DNA from: Paramacrobiotus metropolitanus
Taxonomy: Eukaryota; Tardigrada; Eutardigrada; Parachela; Macrobiotidae
DNA length: 64,000 nt
Direction: 5' to 3'
Assembly: GCF_019649055.1 (NCBI RefSeq)
Contig: NW_026570223.1
Location: forward strand, 2,542,001 to 2,606,000
Under the pieces are notes generated by a model that saw nothing but the letters and a program-made list of their open reading frames with translations, was not told where the DNA came from and did no database searches. Both the position numbers and the translations under genes were made by a program. Numbering within the stretch: the stretch's first letter is position 1; every line of letters begins with the position of its first letter. Shown in pieces: positions 48,601 to 60,022 of this stretch.

Positions 48601-50250
48601 GGTTCAGCAGATGCTGGTGAATGAGATCCAACTGTGCCAGGTCGCCCTGAAACAGCAGCACCACAAACGGAACCTTCTCATCGGATGGATTCCCGGTTGC
48701 CGGCATGGTTCCATGTGCATCTGGCAGATCTGGATCTAATGCGTTACCAAAATCGTAAACGCCCACAACACATTCATTTTCACGAAAAAGTAATATTACT
48801 GGCCACTTACTGCAAAGCAATACGTACCCGATCGTTGTTCCAGTATTTCATGCCGGATATTCTGCACGGCCAACGCCTGTTCTAGAGCGCGTTCCAGCTT
48901 CGCTCGGAATACGCAAGCAGCGGTATAGGGCTGTTCCAGCAGAACGAAATGCGTATGGTGCCAGTGCAATCCAAATCGTTGTCGCTCATCATCGTTCCCG
49001 TGCTGTGCTACCGGAACAGTTTGCTCCTAATTGCAAGGAAACATTAGAAAATCTGTGATTTTAAAGGCGGCATAAAACTTTCGGGGCTGCAGCGTACCTT
49101 GCTATGTAAAACTTGTTCGGCATCGGTCAGCAGAGAACACGGCACCATACTAATAAGAGTTACCGTTCGGGATGCTTTCCGATGGGGGGACGAATATTCA
49201 GTAGAGTTTACATCCCGGTACTGCCGGTGCTCTTCATGCTTTATTGCCGTTCCAATCAAGCGTGTGATACCATAATTCAAACCGTCCGTGATCAGCCATA
49301 CATCCAACGCTTTCATAATCTACAGCAAAATTATTACAACCGATTTGAATAATCTGGAATGCTGACAACAATTACACCCGCACATTACAAGAGACAAGAA
49401 AAAAGTCATTTAAAGCGTATATTTCAATTATTCGCGCCTGATGCGGTCAGCCTAAGAAGAATATAATTTAATTACAGTAATTTGTCGTGGCCAGTTAGTA
49501 AAACATGATGCCAACTTGAGTGATATCGCAGGATATAATTGGAGGGCAGAAAACTTTTCAAACACTAGTGTTAGTATTTTAATTATTATTCCAAATTGCA
49601 TACTAAAGGAAACATATTTTGTTGTTCTTATTATAGTTGTAGTTGTAAACATACAACGAAAGACACTGTCCGCTAAGCAAATGCTACAGAACCGGGCACA
49701 CCTTCATAAGACCTTTCTGGAAAGCCGCGCGATGGTCTTCCCGCTTCCATAAATCGAAATATTTAGTCCCACCAACAACACTCAACAACAAATGAGGAAA
49801 CGGAAGATGCCAAGTATCCAGTATCTTCTGTGCGCATGCAGTGGCCTCTTCTTGAGGCTTAATGACCATATACGGCTTCTAAAAATCCAGTTATGGATTT
49901 AAGGAACGACACACAGCGATTTGCAATATGTAGTTCTCATCAGCTATTTCGGATAGGGTGTCATTCTCATAATTGCCATGCATATGTAAAACATAAAAAT
50001 TAATCTATCAGAAAGTCAGTTTTTACCTCAGGAATGGCATAAAGGAACGATAAAGGATCTTGATTATTGCGAGCACCGGTCTTACGGGATGCTGCTCCAG
50101 TTTTCTGAATACAAATTTAGTTGAAAAACGAAAATTTAGTAACTACCGAAAGCTTTAGGGAATACTTCTTACCTTCCTTATCGTTGGTCGATTTGCATTT
50201 CCATTGGTAAATCCCTGGTAAGAATGCATTTGTAAATAGTTTTCCGACAT
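42629..50250 (-). CDS. TRPM2-like cation channel with NUDT9-homology tail (gene B)
   Basis: Paralogue of gene A on the opposite strand, 1501 codons in 23 exons: 50173-50250, 50027-50104, 49702-49878, 49098-49319, 48828-49026, 48531-48735, 48000-48277, 47824-47933, 47563-47755, 47200-47345, 46788-47110, 46054-46593, 45671-45876, 45448-45584, 45248-45378, 45003-45191, 44525-44839, 44314-44453, 44003-44118, 43421-43647, 43187-43343, 42790-43035, 42629-42721. Landmarks: HLLLSVVGG, WLITDGLNYGITRLIGTA, KWFLAHRSCQEWL, S4-S5 LGPMLYRLQRMLAEDF, three-Cys pore loop, TRP box ADAIWKYQRY with PTLPPPF, NPLGRTGMTGRG, KYGPNH and GYIDDNRNTDNAWVE. Shared introns keep the same phase as in gene A, but five introns of A are missing: exon 12 equals A exons 12-15, exon 14 equals 17-18, and exon 22 equals 26-27. 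The Nudix box is not recognisable. Confidence 0.92.
48265..48300 (-). other. 16-bp duplication creating tandem splice acceptors before gene B exon 7
   Basis: On the minus strand CAACCGGAACATAGAA occurs twice in tandem, and each copy carries a TAG acceptor. The inner copy (exon start 48277) restores the frame. The outer one would add 16 nt, shift the frame and meet a TAG at once. Confidence 0.8.
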
Positions 50251-52035
50251 TTTTCAAAGCAGACGATTAGAGAAATATCATGCTAGCAATACATTTATAA
50301 TATCATCCGGTGGAAAAAACTTCAGCATTCCACCCCGCATTGTGAGACGGAAAAAATCGTCAACCAGCAAGTTTCTGTTACCGCTTTACATGTCCATTAC
50401 TCTTCGATGTATTGTTAGAAAACACAGATTTAACAGCTCGCAACAATCCGGAACGAATGGTGTACACAGTTATAAAAGCAGAACAAACTGGCATTATTCA
50501 GTCGTCTGTAATATGCCTGTAAAGCAAACACAGATATAAAATGTCAATAACAAGCATAAAATCGTGCCCTTTGAAGAGTTTCCCCGATTTTACCATCGTT
50601 TCTACCTTGCAGTTTCGAACTGTTTGATAAGAGGCCGTCTATAGAGTGTTTAAAATTGTTTGTATATATCCCGCTTGACCTTTGATGTAGTAGGAAATAA
50701 ACTTTAAAAAGAAGTCCACCATTTGATTACAGAAATTTTGCAGCAAAAACCATTCAACTATCTCTGCAGAACTTACTCAAAACACTTACAGTTGTGAGAG
50801 GTTGTCCAAAAAATAATACTCGATTACTTCGTTTTTCATGCGAATGTGGCTTTCATATTGCAGCGCATGATGCGATTGACATTGTGCAAAACAAAGCTCT
50901 CACGTCACTGACGGAAGTACTCGAGAAACGACAGTGAGTACTAGTAGCGATGTCGATGCTAGTTTTTCGTAGGATCTTCACTACTCTAGACTATAGACAA
51001 ACGAATAAATAGTTTTAACCGAATATCTTACCGATGCTCCAATTACCCACACGGCAACACGTGATCAATGATGCCAGTATTAAAATGATTATTTTATCAA
51101 CCGCTTAAATGAAAACTTCTTCCAACATCTCTTCGCCTCAAACCGATACAGGGCACGTGTATAACAAAATCATTTGAATCTCAAGCTAAGTAAAGAAAAG
51201 AAGATATCATTCTACAGGATAAAGTTGACTAATAATTACAGAATACATTTATTTACCGTATGCAAAACCACAGCAGTAAGATGCATGGATGCTGTGGAAT
51301 ATAAATGTCGTACAGGTAAATGATGTGGTGCTGTGTGATATTCATACACACTGATTCGAAATTTCCCAGATACGCAATCAGGCAATTGTTAAATCAACAA
51401 ATTTTATTTTACCGAATAACGTTTTTCCTTGCTGTAGAAAATTTATATGTGAAATTATGAGCCAAATTCAGATTCCTCCCCATAAAAGGATTAAATACCA
51501 CAGGACGTATGACATTCGTGGCATCATAGAGAACAGATACAGTAGTTATACCATATTTAAGTGCATTCTTCTTCAATTTCAGAGCAGAATTCACAAATAA
51601 TAAATAAATTACAGGTTATGCACTTTCCCATGAGTTGTTAGTTGTTACTGGTTGAGTAGCCGATAAATTTTCATGCCATTCAAAATCGTATAATTATTTG
51701 CAGTAAAAGGGTAATTTTAAAATATCTGCCATCAACAATATTAACTTGTAAGTAATGCATATACGTACAAAACAAAATTTAAAATGAGCTACGCTAATAA
51801 TTTTAAGTAATAATTAATTCAATAGCAAACAGCTTTTTCAAATTAAACACTGTACAAATTACAGAACGTTACGAGACGAATAAACCTGAATTCTACGGTA
51901 AGCACTAACAAGTAAGCAAGACAAAACCAGTCGAACGAAGAACCTTTAATTCTGATTGCAGTATCCGAACGCATACGATGGATGGTAAAAGTAAGAAAAG
52001 ATCACAACCAAAATTAAACTGCTCGTCGTTACAGT
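50251..52035. other. Gene B upstream region and intergenic; no gene recognised
   Basis: About 1.8 kb of AT-rich sequence between TRPM2-like B and eL27. A 61-codon minus frame at 51409-51594 is open but shows no family resemblance or splice support. The promoter of gene B must lie near its left edge and the eL27 3' end at its right edge. Confidence 0.3.
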
Positions 52036-52601
52036 TTAGAATCTCAATTTAGTGAAAAACCACTTGTTCTTGCCGGTCTTGTATCTCTCCTCGAATTTTC
52101 TCCTCACTTCCGAGCGGGCTTTGCGCCTGAGAGAAGGATCTCTGAATGCGTCCTTGTTCACGACGTTCTTTTCAAAGGCGATGTCGACTGAATACCTAGG
52201 GAAATAACACGGTGTATAAAAGCATCAGCGAAGCAATTACAATCGGTTTACTACCTGGTGGGCATAACATGATTGTAATTGCAGATTTTGACGAAGGGCT
52301 TGATGCGAGATCGCTTTGCCAGCTTCTTGACTCCCATAGTCTTGGTTACTTTGCGAGGATACACATCAATTCCCGCCACCAGAGCATGACCATATTGTTT
52401 ATTTGCCGCTCCTTCATCGTAATTCTGTAAAGTTTAGTCAGTCAAAAAACGTTCAAACTAAAAATCGCCAAGAGGAAGTCGGCGAACCACAAAAATTCTG
52501 CCAAATACTGCGTGGGATACCTTTATGACAATGGCTTTGCGACCAGCATATTTTCCACTGAGGAGAAGGACAACTTTACCCGGTTTCATAATCTTCCCCA
52601 T
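52036..52601 (-). CDS. RPL27: 60S ribosomal protein eL27
   Basis: Cytosolic large-subunit ribosomal protein. Three exons, 52521-52601 (ATG), 52255-52424 and 52036-52195, give 136 aa, the same length as human RPL27. The sequence starts [20 protein letters not shown] with the KOW motif, continues [19 protein letters not shown] and [15 protein letters not shown], and ends [17 protein letters not shown], all near-identical to other animals. Phases close and splice sites are canonical. It is divergent from the SLIMP gene across about 1.1 kb, which should contain a strong promoter. No anomaly. Confidence 0.98.
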
Positions 52602-53716
52602 GATTGCAATTTATATGATAAAAACGTTTTCAAAAATGTTTATCCAGCTATTAAACCAGGAAAGTATGGTGGAATAAAACTTTATAAAAGCTGCAAAAAA
52701 GCAGTGTAGGTTTCCGAAGATCCACAATTTTCAAACCACCGGTCTGCTCATCACGTCGGTGAGAACTACGTTGCATGGCGAGTCGTTTACATTAAAAAGG
52801 GAGGGTGGCATGGTTTTTCAGAGCGATGTTTGGGCTGTCTTTGCCTTCGTCACGCTACCAGTATCTATGGGCGGTACTAGCGCTCCTTCGGTAGTCAAAA
52901 CGTTCAGTTCGAAAGAGCACTTTAAACAATAGACCGCGTGCGATGACAAAGTGCTGCTTGTGGCAAAATTCAAAATGCACCATTAATTGGATTTACGCCC
53001 ATTTTTTTACTGGAATTTTCAATATTTTTAAGTTAAGCAGTTTGACATGGTAAAGGTGCTGTGCGACTGAAAAAAGGCAGTAGCAATATGCATGGAGAAA
53101 CATAAATTCAAAGATTGTTATTCGTAACTGCTAGACAACGGGAGTACGGCACGACGACACAGTAGATTTGGAATTTCAGACACTCTCGGCATCTCCCCGA
53201 AGACGGGAAAATGAAAATTCCAAAAATTCGGTTTTTTGGAATTTTCAGAAGATGACAGGTTCAGCCAAAATGCTTAGCCTGGCAAATTTCCGAGCCGAGC
53301 TAAAACTCTGACCAATCACAGCTTCCTTGGCGTGACGTCAATTTCAATTTTCGGTAGCACGATCATTTTCGACTTCCGGTTGCATTTTGCTTTGGAGCAA
53401 ATCGCACTAGGTACAATTTCCGATTTCCGAACCCAAGAAGACGAAAGGAGTATGTAAATTGTAAAGGACGTTTTCCTATGTTCTTTTCACAATCGTATTC
53501 TTACGAATTATGGTTATTCTCAACTTATTCTTACTGTTTTCTTACGTTTCCCATAATAATTTGTTGATGCGAAAGTAAAACACTGCCGACATCTTGCTCT
53601 TGGATTTTTAGCTTTGGTGTGGTGTCGTGATCTTGACAGTTTCCTGATTTCTTCGGATATTCCTGTCATTCTGACGTGGAATACTTCACCTGTCTGTGGA
53701 ATGCCATTTTAAAGCC
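52602..53716. promoter_or_regulatory. Divergent region between eL27 and SLIMP, with a perfect hairpin
   Basis: Both genes start outward from this 1.1-kb stretch, so it should hold both promoters and the eL27 leader. It contains an inverted repeat, arms 53212-53226 and 53233-53247 (TGAAAATTCCAAAAA and its exact complement) around a 6-base loop. No coding frame was recognised. Confidence 0.45.
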
Positions 53717-55458
53717 ATGTCTCTCCGCCTTGGTTTTGCGCAACCGGTATTTCGTCTCTCCTGTCGCGGATGCAAACTCCATAACGTTTCCCGTTATTCT
53801 GACACTTTGAAGCGTTACTATGCCACGCGCGCGGTGCAGGAGAAAAATGTTTCGAGCAACGCAACTCCGCAACCCTCAACAACAACAACAACAACTCCGA
53901 GTAGTGGCTCCAGTGAACCACTATCTTCATTGTTCGTTACGGGGGCTACAGCACAGACGATTCCCTTCGCTGTGGATCCTTACACCGAATTTGCTGAATA
54001 TTTTACGGAATCATATGATCTGCAAACCCAGCTGTCGGCCCGAAAGATTACCATGAATGTGCCGCAGTTAGCAGCTGCATGGCAGCATCTAAAGGAGCTG
54101 CGAATGCAAAAGAAGAAAACCGAGGCATTCATGGAAGCACATCGATTGCAGCACGCTTCTTACGCGGGAGATGAGCATGCTTATGTAGATATTTTACGAT
54201 CCATTCGGGAAGAGTTGAAAGAGTTTGATAAGAAAATCAGCAGTGTGGAAACGCGTACGGTATTGGACCTGTTTAAAATTCCTACAAGACTGAGTCAGAG
54301 CGTTTTGGAAGGCAAGTCCGATCCCGTTGTTGTCCACGTCAGCGAAGTCGAACCGAAGCAATCCGCGAAAGATTTGGTCCAAGCTAATTATGTTGAGTGG
54401 ACGGAAAACTCGCCTGGCGGATATTTCTTGAAAGGACCAGCTGCAGAATTAGAATGGCATTTGATCAGTACATCCCGAAGACAACTGGAGGAATACCAGT
54501 GTATACCGCTTTCAGGACCAAATTTGGTGAAGTCTGTCATACTTGAATCGCTGTGTGTGAATTTGCAGAATCCTGAAGAGGTACGAGGCGTTGTTGTTCT
54601 GAACTATTTCAGTTTTTCAAAAAGGACGCATGTGGTCACTGCTCCGCAGCCTGTATCTGCCATTGAGGCGCAGTGATGAATTTGAGTAATGTAATTAGAA
54701 TAAACGATGTTCTGCTTTGCATCATTATCCAATTCGTACTCTGTAATCTAATCAGTAATCCTGATAATTTTTTTGTATATTCTGGGATTCTGTACAAATG
54801 TACAGAACTTAGTGAGCAAGACTTGGAATTGTACTTTTGTGACCAAATTCCTTGTATTTGCAGATTTACTGATTGTTGTTCCTTTTTATAGGCTTATATG
54901 CTCGGCATTAGCAAAAGGAATGGAGCGGAGTATCGTTCTCTCTTTTTGACATCGCTCCCTTTACATATTTATACGGCCTATCTGGCAAACGGTGAATACC
55001 GCGAAGGTGCTCCTTGTGTGAAGTTTCATCATTCCGGTCGAATATACAAACCGCAGACGCATCAAGGGAACGGATTGCAGAGATTATTCTATCCATCCCA
55101 GACACACTGTGTTTCTTTCTGCATTGGATATGAAGATTTCGACCGAACCGATGAATATTTTCACCAAGCTGTCGACATGTTGAAGAAATTTTACTCTGAA
55201 TTGCGGCTGCCCTTCCGGATAATGGCCCAGCCGGCGCCTGCTTTAGCAGCCTTCGAAGCTGCCCGGTTTGATGTTGAAGTGTGGTCAGTCAGTCAGAATT
55301 CGTATATTCCTTGTGGATTTGTATCGGCAAATAATGATTTCATCAGTAGACGAATTCGCTGTCAAATCGGGAAATCTGATGATAAGTTCATGTACATGAT
55401 CCACGGGGCACTTGTAAATTTAACTCCTCTTGTGGCGTCTTACTTGGAGCATTATTGA
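53717..55458 (+). CDS. SLIMP: Seryl-tRNA synthetase-like mitochondrial protein (SLIMP type)
   Basis: Mitochondrial paralogue of SerRS2 that lacks aminoacylation; in Drosophila it partners SerRS2 and supports mitochondrial homeostasis. Two exons, 53717-54580 and 54892-55458, join in phase 0 to give 476 aa (fly SLIMP is similar in length). The start at 53717 is preferred because MSLRLGFAQPVFRLSCRG is a good presequence; an in-frame ATG lies 7 codons upstream. A Thr-rich linker and a helical-arm coiled coil (about residues 110-175) precede the synthetase-like core. The core has a SerRS-like start LTSLPLHIYTAYLANG and end MIHGALVNLTPLVASYLEHY, but the motif 2 Arg-x-Glu is replaced by FHHSGR and the motif 3 Arg (GxxLAVxR) by Pro. 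True SARS2 is the alternative, but the lost residues argue against it. Confidence 0.82.
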
Positions 55459-55587
55459 TATTCACTTGAGTAAAGAGTTATATTTGCGCGTTGTCTTTCG
55501 ATAATTTAAGCCGTTCCTTTACATTTTCTGGTGCTACGAAAGTTAAGACGGTATTAATTAGCTGCAGGTTAGACTATGTGTTGTTAA

Positions 55588-56242
55588 TTATTTCGTTTCG
55601 TGTATACCCGGTATCGATTGAATTCTTTTTATTCCAATGTTGCCATCCATTAATGGGAGGTCATCCACTTTTCCGCTGGAATCCCAGCTGACTTGCCGCT
55701 GTTGCTTTAAAGCTTCCTTGGCTGCGTTCTCTTCCTCAAATAAATTTCTTTGTCCTGCACTTAATTCTGTAGATCGTTTTAGTTGCTGAATGGCATCTTT
55801 CTCAACGGTAGCCACAATTGCTTGACCAGCTCTAATTGTTGCCGGGTTCGTATGCAGCTCTATTTCCCGTTTTTTAAGCATGTCTGCGGCACTGGCATTC
55901 TGTGGATAACATCAGTTTGCAAGACTGTTTGGGCGGTTTGCAGTTTGGAACCTTATGGCACGAACTTGCGGTACTGTAACTTACTTCGTGGTACTTTTCT
56001 GGATCGGGTGCAATAGTATCTCTGTTGGAAGCCACTTCCGCCTCCATTTTATCGTGGAAAAACTTCATGCAGAATTCACATAATTGGTAATCTTTCGGTT
56101 GATTTTCAATGACAGCTATTAAGAGATCCTCAATGTATTCCGCGAGACGGGGTGGAATGTAAAACGATTCTTCTGGTATCGCATGCTTTTTCCAGTAAGC
56201 TGGACTATACAGAGCACTTCCGCTTCGTTGCCCTTCCACCAT
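55588..56242 (-). CDS. RIIa-like dimerisation/docking domain protein
   Basis: Two exons, 55985-56242 (ATG) and 55588-55899, joined in phase 0; 189 aa. Residues about 25-70, beginning FYIPPRLAEYIEDLLIAVIE and continuing NQPKDYQLCEFCMKFFHDKM, fit the RIIa/R2D2 pattern (I-x-x-P-x-x-L...LL...I...QP-x-D...F...YF). This four-helix dimer module of PKA regulatory subunits and sperm or ciliary proteins binds amphipathic helices. The second half is charged, predicted helical (about 95-160), and has no named domain. It is convergent with SLIMP. A cilium- or sperm-associated function is suggested by the domain only. I could not assign an orthologue. Confidence 0.6.
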
Positions 56243-57237
56243 TTTTTAGCACACTGCAGATCTGTATACAATTTATGCTTGGAAAACATCAACTTATGCG
56301 GGTTTACAGGGATTTCCAGGATATTTATTTATCCATGTACGCATGTTCTCATTCGTTCATCTTTAAGTAAGTAGTGAAATAACAGGAATCGGGCAGGAGT
56401 AATAAAATATGGCAACATACCATTCATTTGTCGTTGAAATGTTTCCATGGAACTAAAAGCACTTCCGAAGCTAGTAAGTACTTACTACGTATTCAGCATG
56501 GGATCACTTAAACTTTTATTATTGCTTGTAAGTACTATGCAGTAAGTGCTTAAAATTTTAATTCATTAATAAATTTTTTTAATAATAATGGATAATTTAC
56601 TTATTATCGTAAGATTGGTACAAGGTGCCTCTCTACATAAGTACTCGTATGTTCCGTTATTATTCCTAATTATGTTAATCATGGTATGTTATTAACATTT
56701 GATTGGATTTACTGACAACTGTAAAAGTTATTTTACTGGATCGTACTTACTTAATATAGTATTGTACTGTATTAACCGTAAGTGTTGATTTAACTAGAAA
56801 AAGCCGTAAGTACAGCCAACGCGGTTCTCTAGGGGCTGTATTGTATTTCATACAATATTGTATTTCATACAATACTATTTCATCTTCACTGTATACAATA
56901 CAGTGAAGCCCCTTGAGTAGGGCTAATCAGGCGACGCGCATTAATCAGTTGTGGTCAGGGCAGGTCAAGCTGGTGGAGTATTTTATTTACGATTAGAAGG
57001 AGCCATTCAGATAGAAGCCATTGTATCGTATGCAGGTATTAATTTTGAAAACCCGACTTCTGATATACTCGCAAACTCTGCTACTTATTTTTCGTTGCAG
57101 TTTCATTACTCTTATTGACAGTTTTCTTTGTCGCTTGTCTTTGTCTGTTAGCAAGCAGATTGGTGTATTATAATTGTATGGTCGCTAGGTTTGTCAAACG
57201 CTGATGGTCTTCATATAGCAGCGGTATCACATGTACA
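56243..57237. other. Intergenic, with fold-back segment; no gene seen
   Basis: Divergent region between the RIIa-like gene and the Tudor gene, about 1 kb, AT-rich. Contains the hairpin listed at 56831-56913. Short frames at 56152-56374 are chance. Confidence 0.35.
56831..56913. repeat. Nested inverted and tandem repeat (hairpin-forming)
   Basis: Outer arms AGGGGCT (56831) and AGCCCCT (56907) flank two tandem 17-bp copies of ATTGTATTTCATACAAT (56840-56873), each a small palindrome, and an inner 11-bp stem CTTCACTGTAT / ATACAGTGAAG with a 3-base loop. The whole could fold as a branched hairpin. Confidence 0.85.
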
Positions 57238-58770
57238 ATGGCCGATGAGAGTATTCAACAAAATGGTGACGGTGATGCAAAAAACAACATCTTTGTGCGA
57301 GGTCTTAAACAGCATCGTTCCGGAAATCGGTTTGACAGTGCTCCATGCTCCACGCCGTCCTCGAATCTGCCGAATGCTGTCAGTTCCAAGCTGTCCGTCC
57401 AAGCACGGTGCGGAGATATCACGCACGAACCGCGTGTTGTTTTATCCCCGGCCGATATCCTCAAACGACACCGTGAGCATGCCGAATATCAGGCGAAACT
57501 GCTAGCCAAGAAGAAAGCGGAAGAGGATGAGCTATCCGACAGTGATGTTAGTCTGCAGTGGGATGCCGATTACCGCGATGCGGATGTGGCCAAGCAGACG
57601 CGGAAGGCCAACACGAAATCCCAGCGAAGAAAGAACGCGGAGTTTAAGGGCAAAAGTGATCGTCAGAAAGAGGACGAGCTGAGGGAACGACAACTGAAGG
57701 GAGAAGATATTGATTTTGAAGCACTGAAGGATCCTTCAGTTCCTTACAGTCCATACTCCGGCGACTTCGGCGTGGCTCCGCATCCGAGATACATTGCATC
57801 CTATATGGATGTGTATCGTACACCAGTTGGAGAAAGGATGGCTGTGAAGATTGTTGGATACGTCGGTGGAGTACTCTCCTGCACGTGGGATGAAATTGGT
57901 AAAATACAGGTTATGACATCTTGCTGTCTGTGAGATATCAACGTTAGTCACAGACTCACAGTAACGTTGGCGCGATGTTTGTTTTGACTGGATGCAGTTG
58001 TGATATTACTGGTAATTTTAATAACATTTTATTTGCGAAATTTGGCTGTACCATTGTTTTGTGTATCTATGATTTAAGCTGTTGAATGATTTTGGCATTG
58101 CAGACGCTGAACGTACCGAGTATGAGAAATTGTCAATGGACTTGGAAGAGTTATATCCAGCGGGCGTGGATCCATGGGAAGTTTTCCCGGGCGAGATCGT
58201 GGAAGTTCAAGAAGGTAACGGTGTGGCTCCTGCATGGTAATTCTTGCCGGCATATGATCGCCAGTTGTAATTTTGTTTTTAAGGTACCGGTAAGATGTTT
58301 AAAAGAGGAATTATTTCGGAATGTTTCAAGAGAGCTCAACTACTGGATATCTTGCTGGTTGATTACGGGAGCAGAACCGTTCGCATTGGAGCGGAGTTGG
58401 TCCGACAACCACGCCAGAAGATTTTGTATGATCCGAGATGGAGGAAGTTTTATGTTTGTTTTTTCAAACCAACAGGTATGACAGTTACACGCAAGCGTTC
58501 AGAAACTTTCCAAAAAGTATAATAATCACTGTTCATTACATATTGCCTTTTTCGTACAACTTGAATTTCTTTCCCTGTGATATTGTGCCAAAACGTTTTT
58601 CGAGAGTTTCGAAATGGCCAAGTTAGTATTTTGTATTTTCCGCAGCGCCTCTGGTAGTTGAACAAGAAGAATTGCTACGGTCTGCTTCTCCGGAAACGCC
58701 GGTCCCCGCTGATGTACTGTGCCATGAACAAAAAGGAAGAATTTGTATCGGCGACATTTCGTTAAAATAA
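57238..58770 (+). CDS. Tudor-domain protein
   Basis: Four exons, 57238-57898, 58104-58214, 58284-58475 and 58646-58770; all junctions are phase 1 and the product is 362 aa. Residues 1-180 are polar and mostly disordered, with a basic, Glu-rich helical stretch (about 80-165: LKRHREHAEYQAKLLAKKKA and TRKANTKSQRRKNAEFKG). The second half reads like a Tudor fold: VDPWEVFPGEIVEVQEGTGK, RGIISECFKRAQLLDILLVD, YGSRTVRIGAELVRQP, that is, the strand-turn-strand ending VDYG with a hydrophobic strand after it. Tudor domains of this kind bind methylated Arg or Lys, often in germ-line RNA bodies. The aromatic cage is not complete by eye. No orthologue is named. Confidence 0.6.
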
Positions 58771-59109
58771 CACGGTGTTCGTAAGCGTTAACGAGATCAG
58801 CTGTTTTAAAAACGTTACGTTTAATCATCTGCAAAAGTCGATGTATTGCTTATTCACTTTCGTTTGTAAGTACCTATTCGTGGTATTTGAGATCGTTACA
58901 TACTTTAATTGCGTCTATAGTACGAGTATAAGCCAGATGTTTGTGTTAGCCAATAATTCGGAAGCGGTTAACTTGCATCAGAGTCATCAGACTGATTTGT
59001 ACTTATATGAACACATTTATCTGTTACTGCACTTGAAATTTCGGGATCTCAGTGGTTGTGATTAAGTACGAAAATATTGGTTACCTTCCTGCTTTTAAGG
59101 GATAAAGTA

Positions 59110-59686
59110 CAATGGACACCATAAATGTGGTTACACTAGACAATCGGTCCGAGGACCGATATTTTAACGGCAAGACCAACAGCAGACCAAAATAAGTCGG
59201 TCATGTCCATTGCGCGTAGACTCGTATGCTAAATTCAGGCACTTGGAACTTGCACATTTCTCAACGAAAACCACCAAGCGATATCTCAAAAGAATAAGAA
59301 AAAAATTCTAAGAATTTTGATACCAAACAAATTGGTTTTTATTACATCTAAGAGAAAATCGAGGCTCCTAAAGTTTCCCGTAGACAGAGCATAGGATTTG
59401 AATCCACGGTTTGGTTTGTTTTCACGCATATGCTTTGTCTACGGGAAACTTCAGGAACCTCGATTTTCTCTTAGATGAAACAAAAACGAATTTGTATGGT
59501 ATCAAAATTCTTAGAATTTTTTTCTCATTCTTTTGAGATATCGTTTGATAGTTTTCGTTGGGAAGTGTGCAAGGTGCAAGTGTAAACATCAGCAGGCCGA
59601 TGGCCAGCACGGAATTGGCAGTCTGAGTACAGATAAGTATCTGGTTGCGCGCGGTTTAAGTGTAACCACATTTATGGTGTCCATTG
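59110..59686. mobile_element. 577-bp fold-back/MITE element with 28-bp TIRs and TA flanks
   Basis: Ends 59110-59137 and 59659-59686 are exact reverse complements (CAATGGACACCATAAATGTG plus GTTACACT), each flanked by TA, as for Tc1/mariner insertions. Inside, long imperfect inverted arms pair again, including TATCTCAAAAGAAT and the segment with CGATTTTCTCTTAGAT and GTTTCCCGTAGAC, around a centre near 59400. No transposase frame is present, so it is non-autonomous. Lies between the Tudor gene and PFAS. Confidence 0.9.
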
Positions 59687-60022
59687 TAAGCTAACAATAA
59701 GAAATTTATGAATTTCAGCTCGATAACGAACTGCTTGACCCTTTCGAACGTGTCTGCTTATGTCTATCGTGAATACCACTACACTGTGACTACAGGCGGC
59801 ACACTGCGCTCGGATACCTTGACCGCGGATTGTAATCAAATTGTAGTTTGGTCTGGCAGGCAGAGTCCATTCAACAATGGCTATCGGCGTTAGTCTGCTT
59901 CAGGGCAACAGTTTATCACGTTCAGACCTAATTATTACTTTGTCAGGGAGCTAAACTCTTGCCCAAGAGTTAAGGGAGTTTTAATTTTTAGAGTTTTACG
60001 GCAGTTTTTTTACGATACTGTG

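Noticed and set aside
51409-51594. 61-codon minus ORF
   Set aside because: Protein-like composition but no motif, homology or flanking splice sites that I can support.
53709-53930. Minus ORFs over the SLIMP start
   Set aside because: Shadows of the SLIMP coding exon in other frames.
54581-54676. SLIMP exon 1 read-through to a stop at 54676
   Set aside because: The frame after 54580 begins with a GTACGA donor and loses family resemblance; splicing to 54892 restores the synthetase core.
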